In this document: in pieces, positions 12,063-24,126 of the stretch
Layout: each line of letters opens with the position of its first letter
How positions within the stretch are numbered: the first letter of the stretch is position 1
Origin: Clusia tigrina
Lineage: Eukaryota > Arthropoda > Insecta > Diptera > Clusiidae
DNA length: 64,000 bases
Direction of reading: 5' to 3'
Assembly (NCBI GenBank): GCA_920105625.2
Contig: OV050033.1
Coordinates: 91,018,280 to 91,082,279 of the forward strand
The notes under the pieces: model-generated
Seen by the model: only the letters and a program-made list of their open reading frames with translations
Databases searched by the model: none
What the model was told of the DNA's origin: nothing
Program-made: the position numbers and the translations under genes

Positions 12063-14590
12063 AGGAGTAGGACGTACTGTATAGAAGTTAGGGCCATTTG
12101 AAGTTTTATCAGTGTTTGATTTGGGACTCAAGGGTAGCATAGCTTTGAGCGATAGCTTAAATTGACAAGAGGCTCGAGTACTTTATTGTTACAAAATTTC
12201 AAGGTTTTATGACGCTCCAATAAAAAGTTACTAGCATTTGTATGTTGCAAACTTTGACAGGTGTAGGACGTACCGTATAGAATTTAGTGCCATTTGAAGT
12301 TTTATCAGTGTTTGATTTATGACTCAAGGGTAGCGTAGCTTTGAGCGATAGGTTAAATTGACAAGCAGCTCGAGTACTTTATTGTTACAAAATTTCAAGG
12401 TTTTATGACACTCCAGTAAAAATTTACAAGCATTTTTATGTTGCAAACTTTGATAGGAGTAGGACGTACTGTATAGAAGTTAGGGCCATTTGAAGTTTTA
12501 TCAGTGTTTGATTTGGTACTCAAGGGTAGCATAGCTTTGAGCGATAGCTTCAATTGACAAGAGGCTCGAGTACTTTATTGTTACAAAATTTCAAGGTTTT
12601 ATGACGCTCCAATAAAAAGTTACAAGCATTTGTATGTTGCAAACTTTGATAGGTGTAGGACGTATCGTATAGAAGTTAGGGCCATTTGAAGTTTTATCAG
12701 TGTTTGATTTGGGACTTAAGGGTAGCATAGCTTTGAGCGATAGCTTAAATTGACAAGAGGCTCGAGTACTTTATTGTTACAAAATTTAAAGGTTTCATGA
12801 AGCTCCAGTAAAAAGTTACAAGCATTTGATAGGTGAAGGACGTACCGTATAGAAGTTAGGGCCATTTGAAGTTTTATCACGTTTGATTTGGGACTCAAGG
12901 GTAGCATAGCTTTGAGCGATAGCTTAAATTGGCAAGATGCTCGAGTACTTTATTGTTACAAAATTTAAAGGTTTCATGACGCTCCAGTAAAAAGTTACAA
13001 GCATTTGATAGGTGAAGGACGTACCGTATAGAAGTTAGGGCCATTTGAAGTTTTATCACGTTTGTTTTGGGACTCAAGGGTAGGATAGCTTTGAGCGATA
13101 GCTTAAATTGACAAGATGCTCGAGTACTTTATTGTTACAAAATTTCAAGGTTTTATGACGCTCCAGTAAAAAGTTACAAGCATTTGTATGTTGCAAACTT
13201 TGATAGGTATAGGATGCACCGTATAGAAGTTAGGGCCATTTGAAGTATTATCAGTGTTTGATTTGGGACTCAAGGGTAGCATAGCTTTGAGCGATAACTT
13301 AAATTGACAAGAGGCTCGAGTTCTTTATTGTTACAAAATTTCAAGGTTTTATGACGCTCCAGTAAAAAGTTACAAGCATTTGTATGTTGCAAACTTTGAT
13401 AGGAGTAGGACGTATCGTACAGAAGTTCGGGCCATTTGGAGTTTTATCTGTGTTTGATTTGGGACTTAAGGGTAGCATAGCTTTGAGCGATAACTTAAAT
13501 TGACAAGAGGCTCGAGTACTTTATTGTTACAAAATTTCAAGGTTTTATGGCGCTCCAGTAAAACGTTACAAACATTTGTATGTTACAAACTTTGATAGGT
13601 GTAGGACGTACCGTATAGAAGTTAGGGCCAATTGAAGTTTTATCAGTGTTTGATTTGGGACTCAAGGGTAGCATAGCTTTGAGCGATAGCTTAAATTGGC
13701 AAGAGGCTCGAGTAATTCATTGTTACAAAATTTCAAGGTTTTTTGACGCTCCATTAAAAACTTACAAGCATTTGTATGTTGCAAACTTTGATAGGTGTAG
13801 GACGTATCGTATAGAAGTTAGGGCCATTTGAAGTTTTATCAGTGTTTGATTTGAGACTTAAGGGTAGCATAGCTTTGAGCGATAGCTTAAATTGACAAGA
13901 GGCTCGAGTACTTTATTGTTACAAAATTTCAAGGTTTTATGGCACTCCAGAAAAAAGTTACAAGCATTTGATAGGTGTAGGACGTACCGTATAGAAGTTA
14001 GGGCCATTTGAAGTTTTATCACGTTTAATTTGGGACTCAACGGTGGCATAGCTTGGAGCGATAGCTTAAATTGACAAGAGGCTCGTGTACTTTATTGTTA
14101 CAAAATTTCAAGGTTTTATGAAGCTCTAGTAAAAAGTTACAAGCATTTGTATGTTGCAAACTTTGATAAGTGTAGGACGTACCGTATAGAAGTTAGGGCC
14201 ATTTGAAGTTTTACCAGTGTTTGATTTGGGACTCAAGGGTAGCTTAGCTGTGAGCGATAACTTAAATTGACAAGAGGCTCGAGTACTTTATTGTTACAAA
14301 ATTTCAAGGTTTTATGAAGCTCTAGTAAAAAGTTACAAGCATTTGTATGTTGCAAACTTTGATAAGTGTAGGACGTACCGTATAGAAGTTAGGGCCATTT
14401 GAAGTTTTACCAGTGTTTGATTTGGGACTCAAGGGTAGCATAGCTGTGAGCGATAGCTTAAATTGACAAGAGGCTCGAGAACTTTATTGTTTCAAAATTT
14501 CAAGGTTTCATGACGCTCCAGTAAAAGCTTACAAGCATTTGATAGGTGTAGGACGTACCGTATAGAAGTTAGGGCCATTTGAAGTTTTAT
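12063..14590 (+). repeat. Satellite module A, second copy
   Basis: About 2.5 kb (roughly 13 monomers) repeated almost exactly at 17270-19797, offset 5207 bp. The offset fits 27 monomers minus five 17-bp shortfalls (5292-85). Matching markers are GATTTATGACTCAAGG at 12314 and 17521, the short-monomer doublet near 12770 and 17977, and the AATTGGCAAGAGG monomer near 13695 and 18902. The right end diverges at CACGTTTGATTT (here) versus CACGTTTGGTTT. Confidence 0.8.
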
Positions 14591-17269
14591 CACGTTTGAT
14601 TTGGGACTCAAGGGTAGCATAGCTTTGAGCGATAACTTAAATTGACAAGAGGCTCGAGTTCTTTATTGTTACAAAATTTCAAGGTTTTATGACGCTCCAG
14701 TAAAAAGTTACAAGCATTTGTATGTTGCAAACTTTGATAGGAGTAGGACGTATCGTACAGAAGTTAGGGCCATTTGGAGTTTTATCTGTGTTTGATTTGG
14801 GACTTAAGGGTAGCATAGCTTTGAGCGATAACTTAAATTGACAAGAGGCTCGAGTACTTTATTGTTACAAAATTTCAAGGTTTTATGGCGCTCCAGTAAA
14901 ACGTTACAAACATTTGTATGTTACAAACTTTGATAGGTGTAGGACGTACCGTATAGAAGTTAGGGCCATTTGAAGTTTTATCAGTGTTTGATTTGGGACT
15001 CAAGGGTAGCATAGCTTTGAGCGATAGCTTAAATTGGCAAGAGGCTCGAGTACTTTATTGTAACAAAATTTCAAGGTTTTATGACGCTCCATTAAAAAGT
15101 TACAAGCATTTGTGTGTTGCAAACTTTGATAGGTGTAGGATGTACCGCATAGAAGTTAGAGCCATTTGAAGCTTTACCAGAGTTTGATTTGCGACTCAAG
15201 GGTAGCATAGCTTTGAGCGATAACTTAAATTGACAAGAGGCTCGAGTACTTTATTGTTACAAAATTTCAAGGCTTTATGACGCTCTAGTAAAAAGTTAAA
15301 AGCATTTGTATGTTGCAAACATTGATAGGTGTAGGACGTTCCGTATAGAAGTTAGGGCCATTTGAAGTTTTATCAGTGTTTGATTTGGGACTCAAGGGTA
15401 GCATAGCTTTGAGCAATAAGTTAAATTGACAAGAGGCTTGAGTACTTTATTGTTAAAAAATTTCAAGGTTTTATGACGCTCCAGTAAAAAGTTACAAGCA
15501 TTTGTGTGGTGCAAACTTTGATAGGTATAGGATGCACCGTATAGAAGTTAGGGCCATTTGAAGTTTTATCAGTGTTTGATTTGGGACTCAAAGGTAGCAT
15601 AGCTTTGAGCGATAACTTAAATTGACAAGAGGCTCGAGTATTTTATTGTTATAAAATTTCAAGGTTTTAGGACGCTCCAGTAAAACGTTACAAGCATTTG
15701 TATGTTGAAAACTTTGATAGGTGTAGGACGTACCGTATAGAAGTTAGGGCCATTTGAAGTTTTATCAGTGTTTGATTTTGGACTCAAGGGTAGCATAGCT
15801 TTGAGCGATAGCTTAAATTGACAAGAGGCTCGAGTACTTTATTGTTACAAAATTTCAAGGTTTCCTGACGCTCCAGTAAAAAGTTACAAGCATTTGATAG
15901 GTGAAGGACGTACCGTATAGAAGTTAGGGTCATTTGAACTTTTATTACGTTTGCTTTGGGACTCAAGGGTAGCATAGCTTTGAGCGATAGCTTAAATTGA
16001 CAAGAGGCTCGAGTACTTCTATGTTACAAAATTTCAAGGTTTTTTGACGCTCCAGTCAAAACTTACAAGCATTTGTATGTTGCAAACTTTGAAAGGAGTA
16101 GGACGTACCGTATAGAAGTTAGGGCCATTTGAAGTTTTATCAGTGTTTGATTTGGGACTCAAGGGTAGCATAGCTTTGAGCGATAGCTTAAATTGACAAG
16201 AGGCTCGAGTACTTTATTGTTAAAAGATTTAAAGGTTTTATGACGCTCCAGTAAAAAGTTACAAGCATTTGTATGTTGCAAACTTTGATAGGTGTAGGCC
16301 ATACCGTATAGAAGTTAGGGCCATTTGAAGTTTTATCAGTGTTTGATTTGGGACTCAAGGGTAGCATAGCTTTGAGCGATAGCTTAAATTGACAAGAGGC
16401 TCGAGTACTTCATTGTTACAAAATTTCAAGGTTTTTTGACGCTCCAGTAAAAACTTACAAGCATTTGTATGTTGCAAACTTTGATAGGAGTAGGACGTAC
16501 CGTATAGAAGATAGGGCAATTTGAGGCTTTATCAGTGTTTGATTTGGGACTCAAGGGTAGCATAGCTTTGAGCGATAGCTTAAATTGACAAGAGGCTCGA
16601 GTACTTTATTGTTACAAAATTTCAAGGTTTTATGACGCTCCAATAAAAAGTTACTAGCATTTGTATGTTGCAAACTTTGACAGGTGTAGGACGTACCGTA
16701 TAGAATTTAGTGCCATTTGAAGTTTTATCAGTGTTTGATTTATGACTCAAGGGTAGCGTAGCTTTGAGCGATAGGTTAAATTGACAAGCAGCTCGAGTAC
16801 TTTATTGTTACAAAATTTCAAGGATTTATGACGCTCCAGTTAAAAGTTACAAGCATTTGTATGTTGCAAACTTTGATAGGTGTAGGACGTTCCGTATAGA
16901 AGTTAGGGCCATTTGAAGTTTTATCAGTGTTTGATTTGGGACTCAAGGGTAGCATAGCTTTGAGCAATAAGTTAAATTGACAAGAGGCTCGAGTATTTTA
17001 TTGTTAAAAATTTTAAAGGTTTTATTACGCTCCAGTAAAAAGTTACAAGCATTTGTATGTTGCAAACTTTGATAGGTGTAGGCCATACCGTATAGAAGTA
17101 AGGGCCATTTGAAGTTTTATCAGTGTTTGATTTGTGACTCAAGGGTAGCATAGCTTTGAGCGATAGCTTAAATTGACAAGAGGCTCGAGTACTTCATTGT
17201 TACAAAATGTCAAGGTTTTTTGACGCTCCAGTTAAAAGTGACAAGCATTTGTATGTTGCAAACTTTGAT
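14591..17269 (+). repeat. Mosaic of module A fragment and module B
   Basis: From about 14590 to 15045 the text repeats monomers like those at about 13275-13700 (GAGTTCTTTATTG and GGCGCTCCAGTAAAACG markers). Near 15045 it switches to module B order and follows about 4027-6250 at offset 11018. Both switches are within-monomer and in register, pointing to recombination between homologous monomers. Confidence 0.7.
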
Positions 17270-19797
17270 AGGAGTAGGACGTACTGTATAGAAGTTAGGG
17301 CCATTTGAAGTTTTATCACTGTTTGATTTGGGACTCAAGGGTAGCATAGCTTTGAGCGATAGCTTAAATTGACAAGAGGCTCGAGTACTTTATTGTTACA
17401 AAATTTCAAGGTTTTATGACGCTCCAATAAAAAGTTACTAGCATTTGTATGTTGCAAACTTTGACAGGTGTAGGACGTACCGTATAGAATTTAGTGCCAT
17501 TTGAAGTTTTATCAGTGTTTGATTTATGACTCAAGGGTAGCTTAGCTTTGAGCGATAGGTTAAATTGACAAGCAGCTCGAGTACTTTATTGTTACAAAAT
17601 TTCAAGGTTTTATGACACTCCAGTAAAAATTTACAAGCATTTTTATGTTGCAAACTTTGATAGGAGTAGGACGTACTGTATAGAAGTTAGGGCCATTTGA
17701 AGTTTTATCAGTGTTTGATTTGGTACTCAAGGGTAGCATAGCTTTGAGCGATAGCTTCAATTGACAAGAGGCTCGAGTACTTTATTGTTACAAAATTTCA
17801 AGGTTTTATGACGCTCCAATAAAAAGTTACAAGCATTTGTATGTTGCAAACTTTGATAGGTGTAGGACGTATCGTATAGAAGTTAGGGCCATTTGAAGTT
17901 TTATCAGTGTTTGATTTGGGACTTAAGGGTAGCATAGCTTTGAGCGATAGCTTAAATTGACAAGAGGCTCGAGTACTTTATTGTTACAAAATTTAAAGGT
18001 TTCATGAAGCTCCAGTAAAAAGTTACAAGCATTTGATAGGTGAAGGACGTACCGTATAGAAGTTAGGGCCATTTGAAGTTTTATCACGTTTGATTTGGGA
18101 CTCAAGGGTAGCATAGCTTTGAGCGATAGCTTAAATTGGCAAGATGCTCGAGTACTTTATTGTTACAAAATTTAAAGGTTTCATGACGCTCCAGTAAAAA
18201 GTTACAAGCATTTGATAGGTGAAGGACGTACCGTATAGAAGTTAGGGCCATTTGAAGTTTTATCACGTTTGTTTTGGGACTCAAGGGTAGGATAGCTTTG
18301 AGCGATAGCTTAAATTGACAAGATGCTCGAGTACTTTATTGTTACAAAATTTCAAGGTTTTATGACGCTCCAGTAAAAAGTTACAAGCATTTGTATGTTG
18401 CAAACTTTGATAGGTATAGGATGCACCGTATAGAAGTTAGGGCCATTTGAAGTATTATCAGTGTTTGATTTGGGACTCAAGGGTAGCATAGCTTTGAGCG
18501 ATAACTTAAATTGACAAGAGGCTCGAGTTCTTTATTGTTACAAAATTTCAAGGTTTTATGACGCTCCAGTAAAAAGTTACAAGCATTTGTATGTTGCAAA
18601 CTTTGATAGGAGTAGGACGTATCGTACAGAAGTTAGGGCCATTTGGAGTTTTATCTGTGTTTGATTTGGGACTTAAGGGTAGCATAGCTTTGAGCGATAA
18701 CTTAAATTGACAAGAGGCTCGAGTACTTTATTGTTACAAAATTTCAAGGTTTTATGGCGCTCCAGTAAAACGTTACAAACATTTGTATGTTACAAACTTT
18801 GATAGGTGTAGGACGTACCGTATAGAAGTTAGGGCCATTTGAAGTTTTATCAGTGTTTGATTTGGGACTCAAGGGTAGCATAGCTTTGAGCGATAGCTTA
18901 AATTGGCAAGAGGCTCGAGTAATTCATTGTTACAAAATTTCAAGGTTTTTTGACGCTCCATTAAAAACTTACAAGCATTTGTATGTTGCAAACTTTGATA
19001 GGTGTAGGACGTATCGTATAGAAGTTAGGGCCATTTGAAGTTTTATCAGTGTTCGATTTGAGACTTAAGGGTAGCATAGCTTTGAGCGATAGCTTAAATT
19101 GACAAGAGGCTCGAGTACTTTATTGTTACAAAATTTCAAGGTTTTATGGCACTCCAGAAAAAAGTTACAAGCATTTGATAGGTGTAGGACGTACCGTATA
19201 GAAGTTAGGGCCATTTGAAGTTTTATCACGTTTAATTTGGGACTCAACGGTGGCATAGCTTGGAGCGATAGCTTAAATTGACAAGAGGCTCGTGTACTTT
19301 ATTGTTACAAAATTTCAAGGTTTTATGAAGCTCTAGTAAAAAGTTACAAGCATTTGTATGTTGCAAACTTTGATAAGTGTAGGACGTACCGTATAGAAGT
19401 TAGGGCCATTTGAAGTTTTACCAGTGTTTGATTTGGGACTCAAGGGTAGCTTAGCTGTGAGCGATAACTTAAATTGACAAGAGGCTCGAGTACTTTATTG
19501 TTACAAAATTTCAAGGTTTTATGAAGCTCTAGTAAAAAGTTACAAGCATTTGTATGTTGCAAACTTTGATAAGTGTAGGACGTACCATATAGAAGTTAGG
19601 GCCATTTGAAGTTTTACCAGTGTTTGATTTGGGACTCAAGGGTAGCATAGCTGTGAGCGATAGCTTAAATTGACAAGCGGCTCGAGAACTTTATTGTTTC
19701 AAAATTTCAAGGTTTCATGACGCTCCAGTAAAAGCTTACAAGCATTTGATAGGTGTAGGACGTACCGTATAGAAGTTAGGGCCATTTGAAGTTTTAT
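17270..19797 (+). repeat. Satellite module A, third copy
   Basis: Duplicate of 12063-14590 at offset 5207 bp with only scattered single-base differences, for example GGTAGCTTAGC versus GGTAGCGTAGC near 17536, GTTCGATTTG near 19051 and ACCATATAG near 19586. Retention of the same ordered monomer variants over 2.5 kb shows block duplication rather than independent monomer turnover. Confidence 0.8.
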
Positions 19798-21600
19798 CAC
19801 GTTTGGTTTGGGACTCAAGGGTAGCATAGCTCTGAGCGATAGCTTAAATTGACAAGAGCCTCGAGTACTTTATTGTTACAAAAATTCATGGTGTTATGAC
19901 GCTCCAGCAAAAAGTTACAAGCATTTGTATGTTGCACACTTTGACAGGTGTAGGACGTACCGTATAGAATTTAGGGCCATTTGAAGTTTTATCAGTGTTT
20001 GATTTGGTACTCAAGGGTAGCATAGCTTTGACCGATAGCTTAAATTGACAAGAGGCTCGAGTACTTTATTGTAACAAAATTTCAAGGTTTTATGACGCTC
20101 CATTAAAAAGTTACAAGCATTTGTGTGTTGCAAACTTTGATAGGTGTAGGATGTACCGCATAGAAGTTAGAGCCATTTGAAGCTTTACCAGAGTTTGATT
20201 TGCGACTCAAGGGTAGCATAGCTTTGAGCGATAACTTAAATTGACAAGAGGCTCGAGTACTTTATTGTTACAAAATTTCAAGGCTTTATGACGCTCTAGT
20301 AAAAAGTTACAAGCATTTGTATGTTGCAAACATTGATAGGTGTAGGACGTTCCGTATAGAAGTTAGGGCCATTTGAAGTTTTATCAGTGTTTGATTTGGG
20401 ACTCAAGGGTAGCATAGCTTTGAGCAATAAGTTAAATTGACAAGAGGCTTGAGTACTTTATTGTTAAAAAATTTCAAGTTTTTATGACGCTCCAGTAAAA
20501 AGTTACAAGCATTTGTGTGGTGCAAACTTTGATAGGTATAGGATGCACCGTATAGAAGTTAGGGCCATTTGAAGTTTTATCAGTGTTTGATTTGGGACTC
20601 AAAGGTAGCATAGCTTTGAGCGATAACTTAAATTGACAAGAGGCTCGAGTACTTTATTGTAACAAAATTTCAAGGTTTTATAACGCTCCATTAAAAAGTT
20701 ACAAGCATTTGTATGTTGAAAACTTTGATAGGTGTAGGACGTACCGTATAGAAGTTAGGGCCATTTGAAGTTTTATCAGTGTTTGATTTTGGACTCAAGG
20801 GTAGCATAGCTTTGAGCGATAGCTTAAATTGACAAGAGGCTCGAGTACTTTATTGTTACAAAATTTCAAGGTTTCCTGACGCTCCAGTAAAAAGTTACAA
20901 GCATTTGATAGGTGAAGGACGTACCGTATAGAAGTTAGGGTCATTTGAACTTTTATTACGTTTGCTTTGGGACTCAAGGGTAGCATAGCTTTGAGCGATA
21001 GCTTAAATTGACAAGAGGCTCGAGTACTTCTATGTTACAAAATTTCAAGGTTTTTTGACGCTCCTGTCAAAACTTACAAGCATTTGTATGTTGCAAACTT
21101 TGATAGGAGTAGGACGTACCGTATAGAAGTTAGGGCCATTTGAAGTTTTATCAGTGTTTGATTTGGGACTCAAGGGTAGCATAGCTTTGAGCGATAGCTT
21201 AAATTGACAAGAGGCTCGAGTACTTTATTGTTAAAAGATTTAAAGGTTTTATGACGCTCCAGTAAAAAGTTACAAGCATTTGTATGTTGCAAACTTTGAT
21301 AGTTGTAGGCCATACCGTATAGAAGTTAGGGCCATTTGAAGTTTTATCAGTGTTTGATTTGGGACTCAAGGGTAGCATAGCTTTGAGCGATAGCTTAAAT
21401 TGACAAGAGGCTCGAGTACTTCATTGTTACAAAATTTCAAGGTTTTTTGACGCTCCAGTAAAAACTTACAAGCATTTGTATGTTGCAAACTTTGATAGGA
21501 GTAGGACGTACCGTATAGAAGATAGGGCAATTTGAGGCTTTATCAGTGTTTGATTTGGGACTCAAGGGTAGCATAGCTTTGAGCGATAGCTTAAATTGAC
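19798..21600 (+). repeat. Partial satellite module B
   Basis: It follows about 3768-5570 of module B at offset 16029, including the short monomer with TTTCCTGACGCTCC at about 20869. It leaves module B near 21600-21640, where GTTACAGAATTTCAAGATTTTATG replaces the module B text. One monomer near 20650-20700 has TAACAAAATTTC and TATAACGCTCC changes absent in other B copies. Confidence 0.7.
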
Positions 21601-21889
21601 AAGAGGCTCGAGTACTTTATTGTTACAGAATTTCAAGATTTTATGACGCTCCAGTAAAAATTTACAAGCATTTGTATGTTGCAAACTTTGATAGGAGTAG
21701 GACGTACCGTATAGAAGTTAGAGCCATTTGAAGTTTTATCACGTTTTATTTGGGACTCAAGAGTGGCATAGCTTGGAGCGATAGCTTAAATTGACAAGAG
21801 GCTCCAGTACTTTATTGTTACAAAATTTCAAGGTTTTATGACGCTCCAGTAAAAAGTTACAAGCATTTGTATGTTGCAAACTTTGACAG

Positions 21890-24126
21890 GTGTAGGACGT
21901 ACCGTATAGAATTTAGGGCCATTTGAAGTTTTATCAGCGTTTGATTTGGGACTCAAGGGTAGCGTAGCTTTGAGCAATAGGTTAAATTGACAAGAGGCTC
22001 GAGTACTTTATTGTTACAAAATTTCAAGGTTTTATGACGCTCCAGTAAAAAGTTTCAAGCATTTGTATGTTGCAAACTTTGATAGGTGTAGGACGTATCG
22101 TATAGAAGTTGGGGCCATTTGAAGTTTTACCAGTGTTTGATTTGGGACTCAAGGGTAGCATAGCTTTGAGCGATAGCTTAAATTGACAAGAGGCTCGAGA
22201 ACTTTATTGTTACAAAATTTCAAGGTTTCATGACGCTCCAGTAAAAAGTTACAAGCATTTGATAGGTGTAGGACGTACCGTATAGAAGTTAGGGCCATTT
22301 GAAGTTTTATCACGTTTTATTTGGGACTCAAGAGTGGCATAGCTTAAATTGACAAGAGGCTCGAGTACTTTATTGTTACAAAATTTCAAGGCTTTATGAC
22401 GCTCCAGTAAAAAGTTACAAGCATTTGTATGTTGCAAACTTTGATAGGTATAGGACGTTCCGTATAGAAGGTAGGGACATTTGAAGTTTTACCAGTGTTT
22501 GATTTGGGACTCAAGGGTAGCATAGCTTTGAGCGATAGCTTAAATTGACAAGAGACTCGAGAACTTTATTGTTACAAAATTTCAAGGTTTCATGACGATC
22601 CAGTAAAAAGTTACAAGCATTTGATAGGTGTAGGACGTACCGTGTAGAAGTTAGGGCCATTTGAAGTTTTATCACGTTTGGTTTGGGACTCAAGGGTAGC
22701 ATAGCTCTGAGCGATTGCTTAAATTGGCAAGAGGCTCGAGTACTTTATTGTTACAAAATTTCATGGTGTTATGACGCTCCAGCAAAAAGTTACAAGCATT
22801 TGTATGTTGCACACTTTGACAGGTGTAGGACGTACCGTATAGAATTTAGGGCCATTTGAAGTTTTATCAGTGTTTGATTTGGGACTCAAGGGCAGCATAG
22901 CTTTGAGCGATAGCTTAAATTGACAAGAGGCTCGAGTACTTTATTGTAACAAAATTTCAAGGTTTTATGACGCTCCATTAAAAAGTTACAAGCATTTGTG
23001 TGTTGCAAACTTTGATAGGTGTAGGACGTTCCGTATAGAAGTTAGGGCCATTTGAAGTTTTACCAGAGTTTGATTTGGGACTCAAGGGTAGCATAGCTTT
23101 GAGCGATAACTTAAATTGACAAGAGGCTCGAGTACATTATTGTTACAAAATTTCAAGGCTTTATGGCTCTAGTAAAAATTTACAAGCATTTGTATGTTGC
23201 AAACTTTGATAGGTGTAGGACGTTCCGTATAGAAGTTAGGGCCATTTGAAGTTTTATCAGTGTTTGATTTGGGATTCAAAGGTAGCATAGCTTTGAGCGA
23301 TAGTTTAAATTGACAAGAGGGTCGAGTACTTTATTGTTACAAAATGTCAAGGTTTTATGACGCTCCAGTAAAAAGTTACAAGTAAGGGCCATTTGAAGTT
23401 TTATCAGTTTTTGATTTGGGACTCAAGGGTAGCGTAGCTTTGAGCGATAGCTTAAATTGACAAGAGGCTCGAGTACTTCATTGTTACAAAATTTCAAGGT
23501 TTTTTGACGCTCCAGTAAAAACTTACAAGCATTTGTATGTTGCAAACTTTGATAGGAGTAGGACGTACCGTATAGAAGATAGGGCAATTTGAGGCTTTAT
23601 CAGTGTTTGATTTGGGACTCAAGGGTAGCATAGCTTTGAGCGATAGCTTAAATTGACAAGAGGCTCGAGTACTTTATTGTTACAGAATTTCCAGATTTTA
23701 TGACGCTCCAGTAAAAATTTACAAGCATTTGTATGTTTCAAACTTTGATAGGAGTAGGATGTACCGTATAGAAGTTAGAGCCATTTGAAGTTTTATCAGT
23801 GTTTGATTTGGGACTCAAGGGTAGCATAGCTTTGAGCGATAACTTAAATTGACAAGAGGCTCGAAAACTTTATTGTTACAAAATTTCAAAGTTTCATGAC
23901 GCTCCAGTAAAAAGTTACAAGCATTTGATAGGTGTAGGATGTACCGTATAGAAGTTAGGGCCGTTTGAAGTTTTATCACGTTTTATTTGGGACTCAAGAG
24001 TGGCATACCTTGGAGCGATAGCTTAAATTGACAAGAGGCTCCAGTACTTTATTGTTACAAAATTTCAAGGTTTTATGACGCTCCAGTAAAAAGTTACAAG
24101 CATTTGTATGTTGCAAACTTTGACAG
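21890..24126 (+). repeat. Satellite module C, 12-mer HOR, copy 1
   Basis: A 2237-bp unit. The period fits 12 monomers (2352 bp) minus deletions of 17-bp class short monomers, one 49-bp deletion, one 13-bp deletion and one 2-bp deletion. Markers are the atypical short piece GTGGCATAGCTTAAATTG near 22335, the TTTATGGCTCTAG monomer near 23160 and the 147-bp monomer at 23325-23471. The next copy starts near 24127 but is cut at about 24545. Confidence 0.8.
23325..23471 (+). repeat. 147-bp deletion monomer
   Basis: The text reads AAAAAGTTACAAGTAAGGGCC, joining the middle of the monomer directly to the GGGCCATTTG block. Forty-nine bp (from CATTTG through TAGAAG) are missing between two AAG trinucleotides. 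The same 147-bp form recurs at 28255-28401 and 30492-30638 at module C spacing, so one deletion event was later copied with the module. Confidence 0.85.
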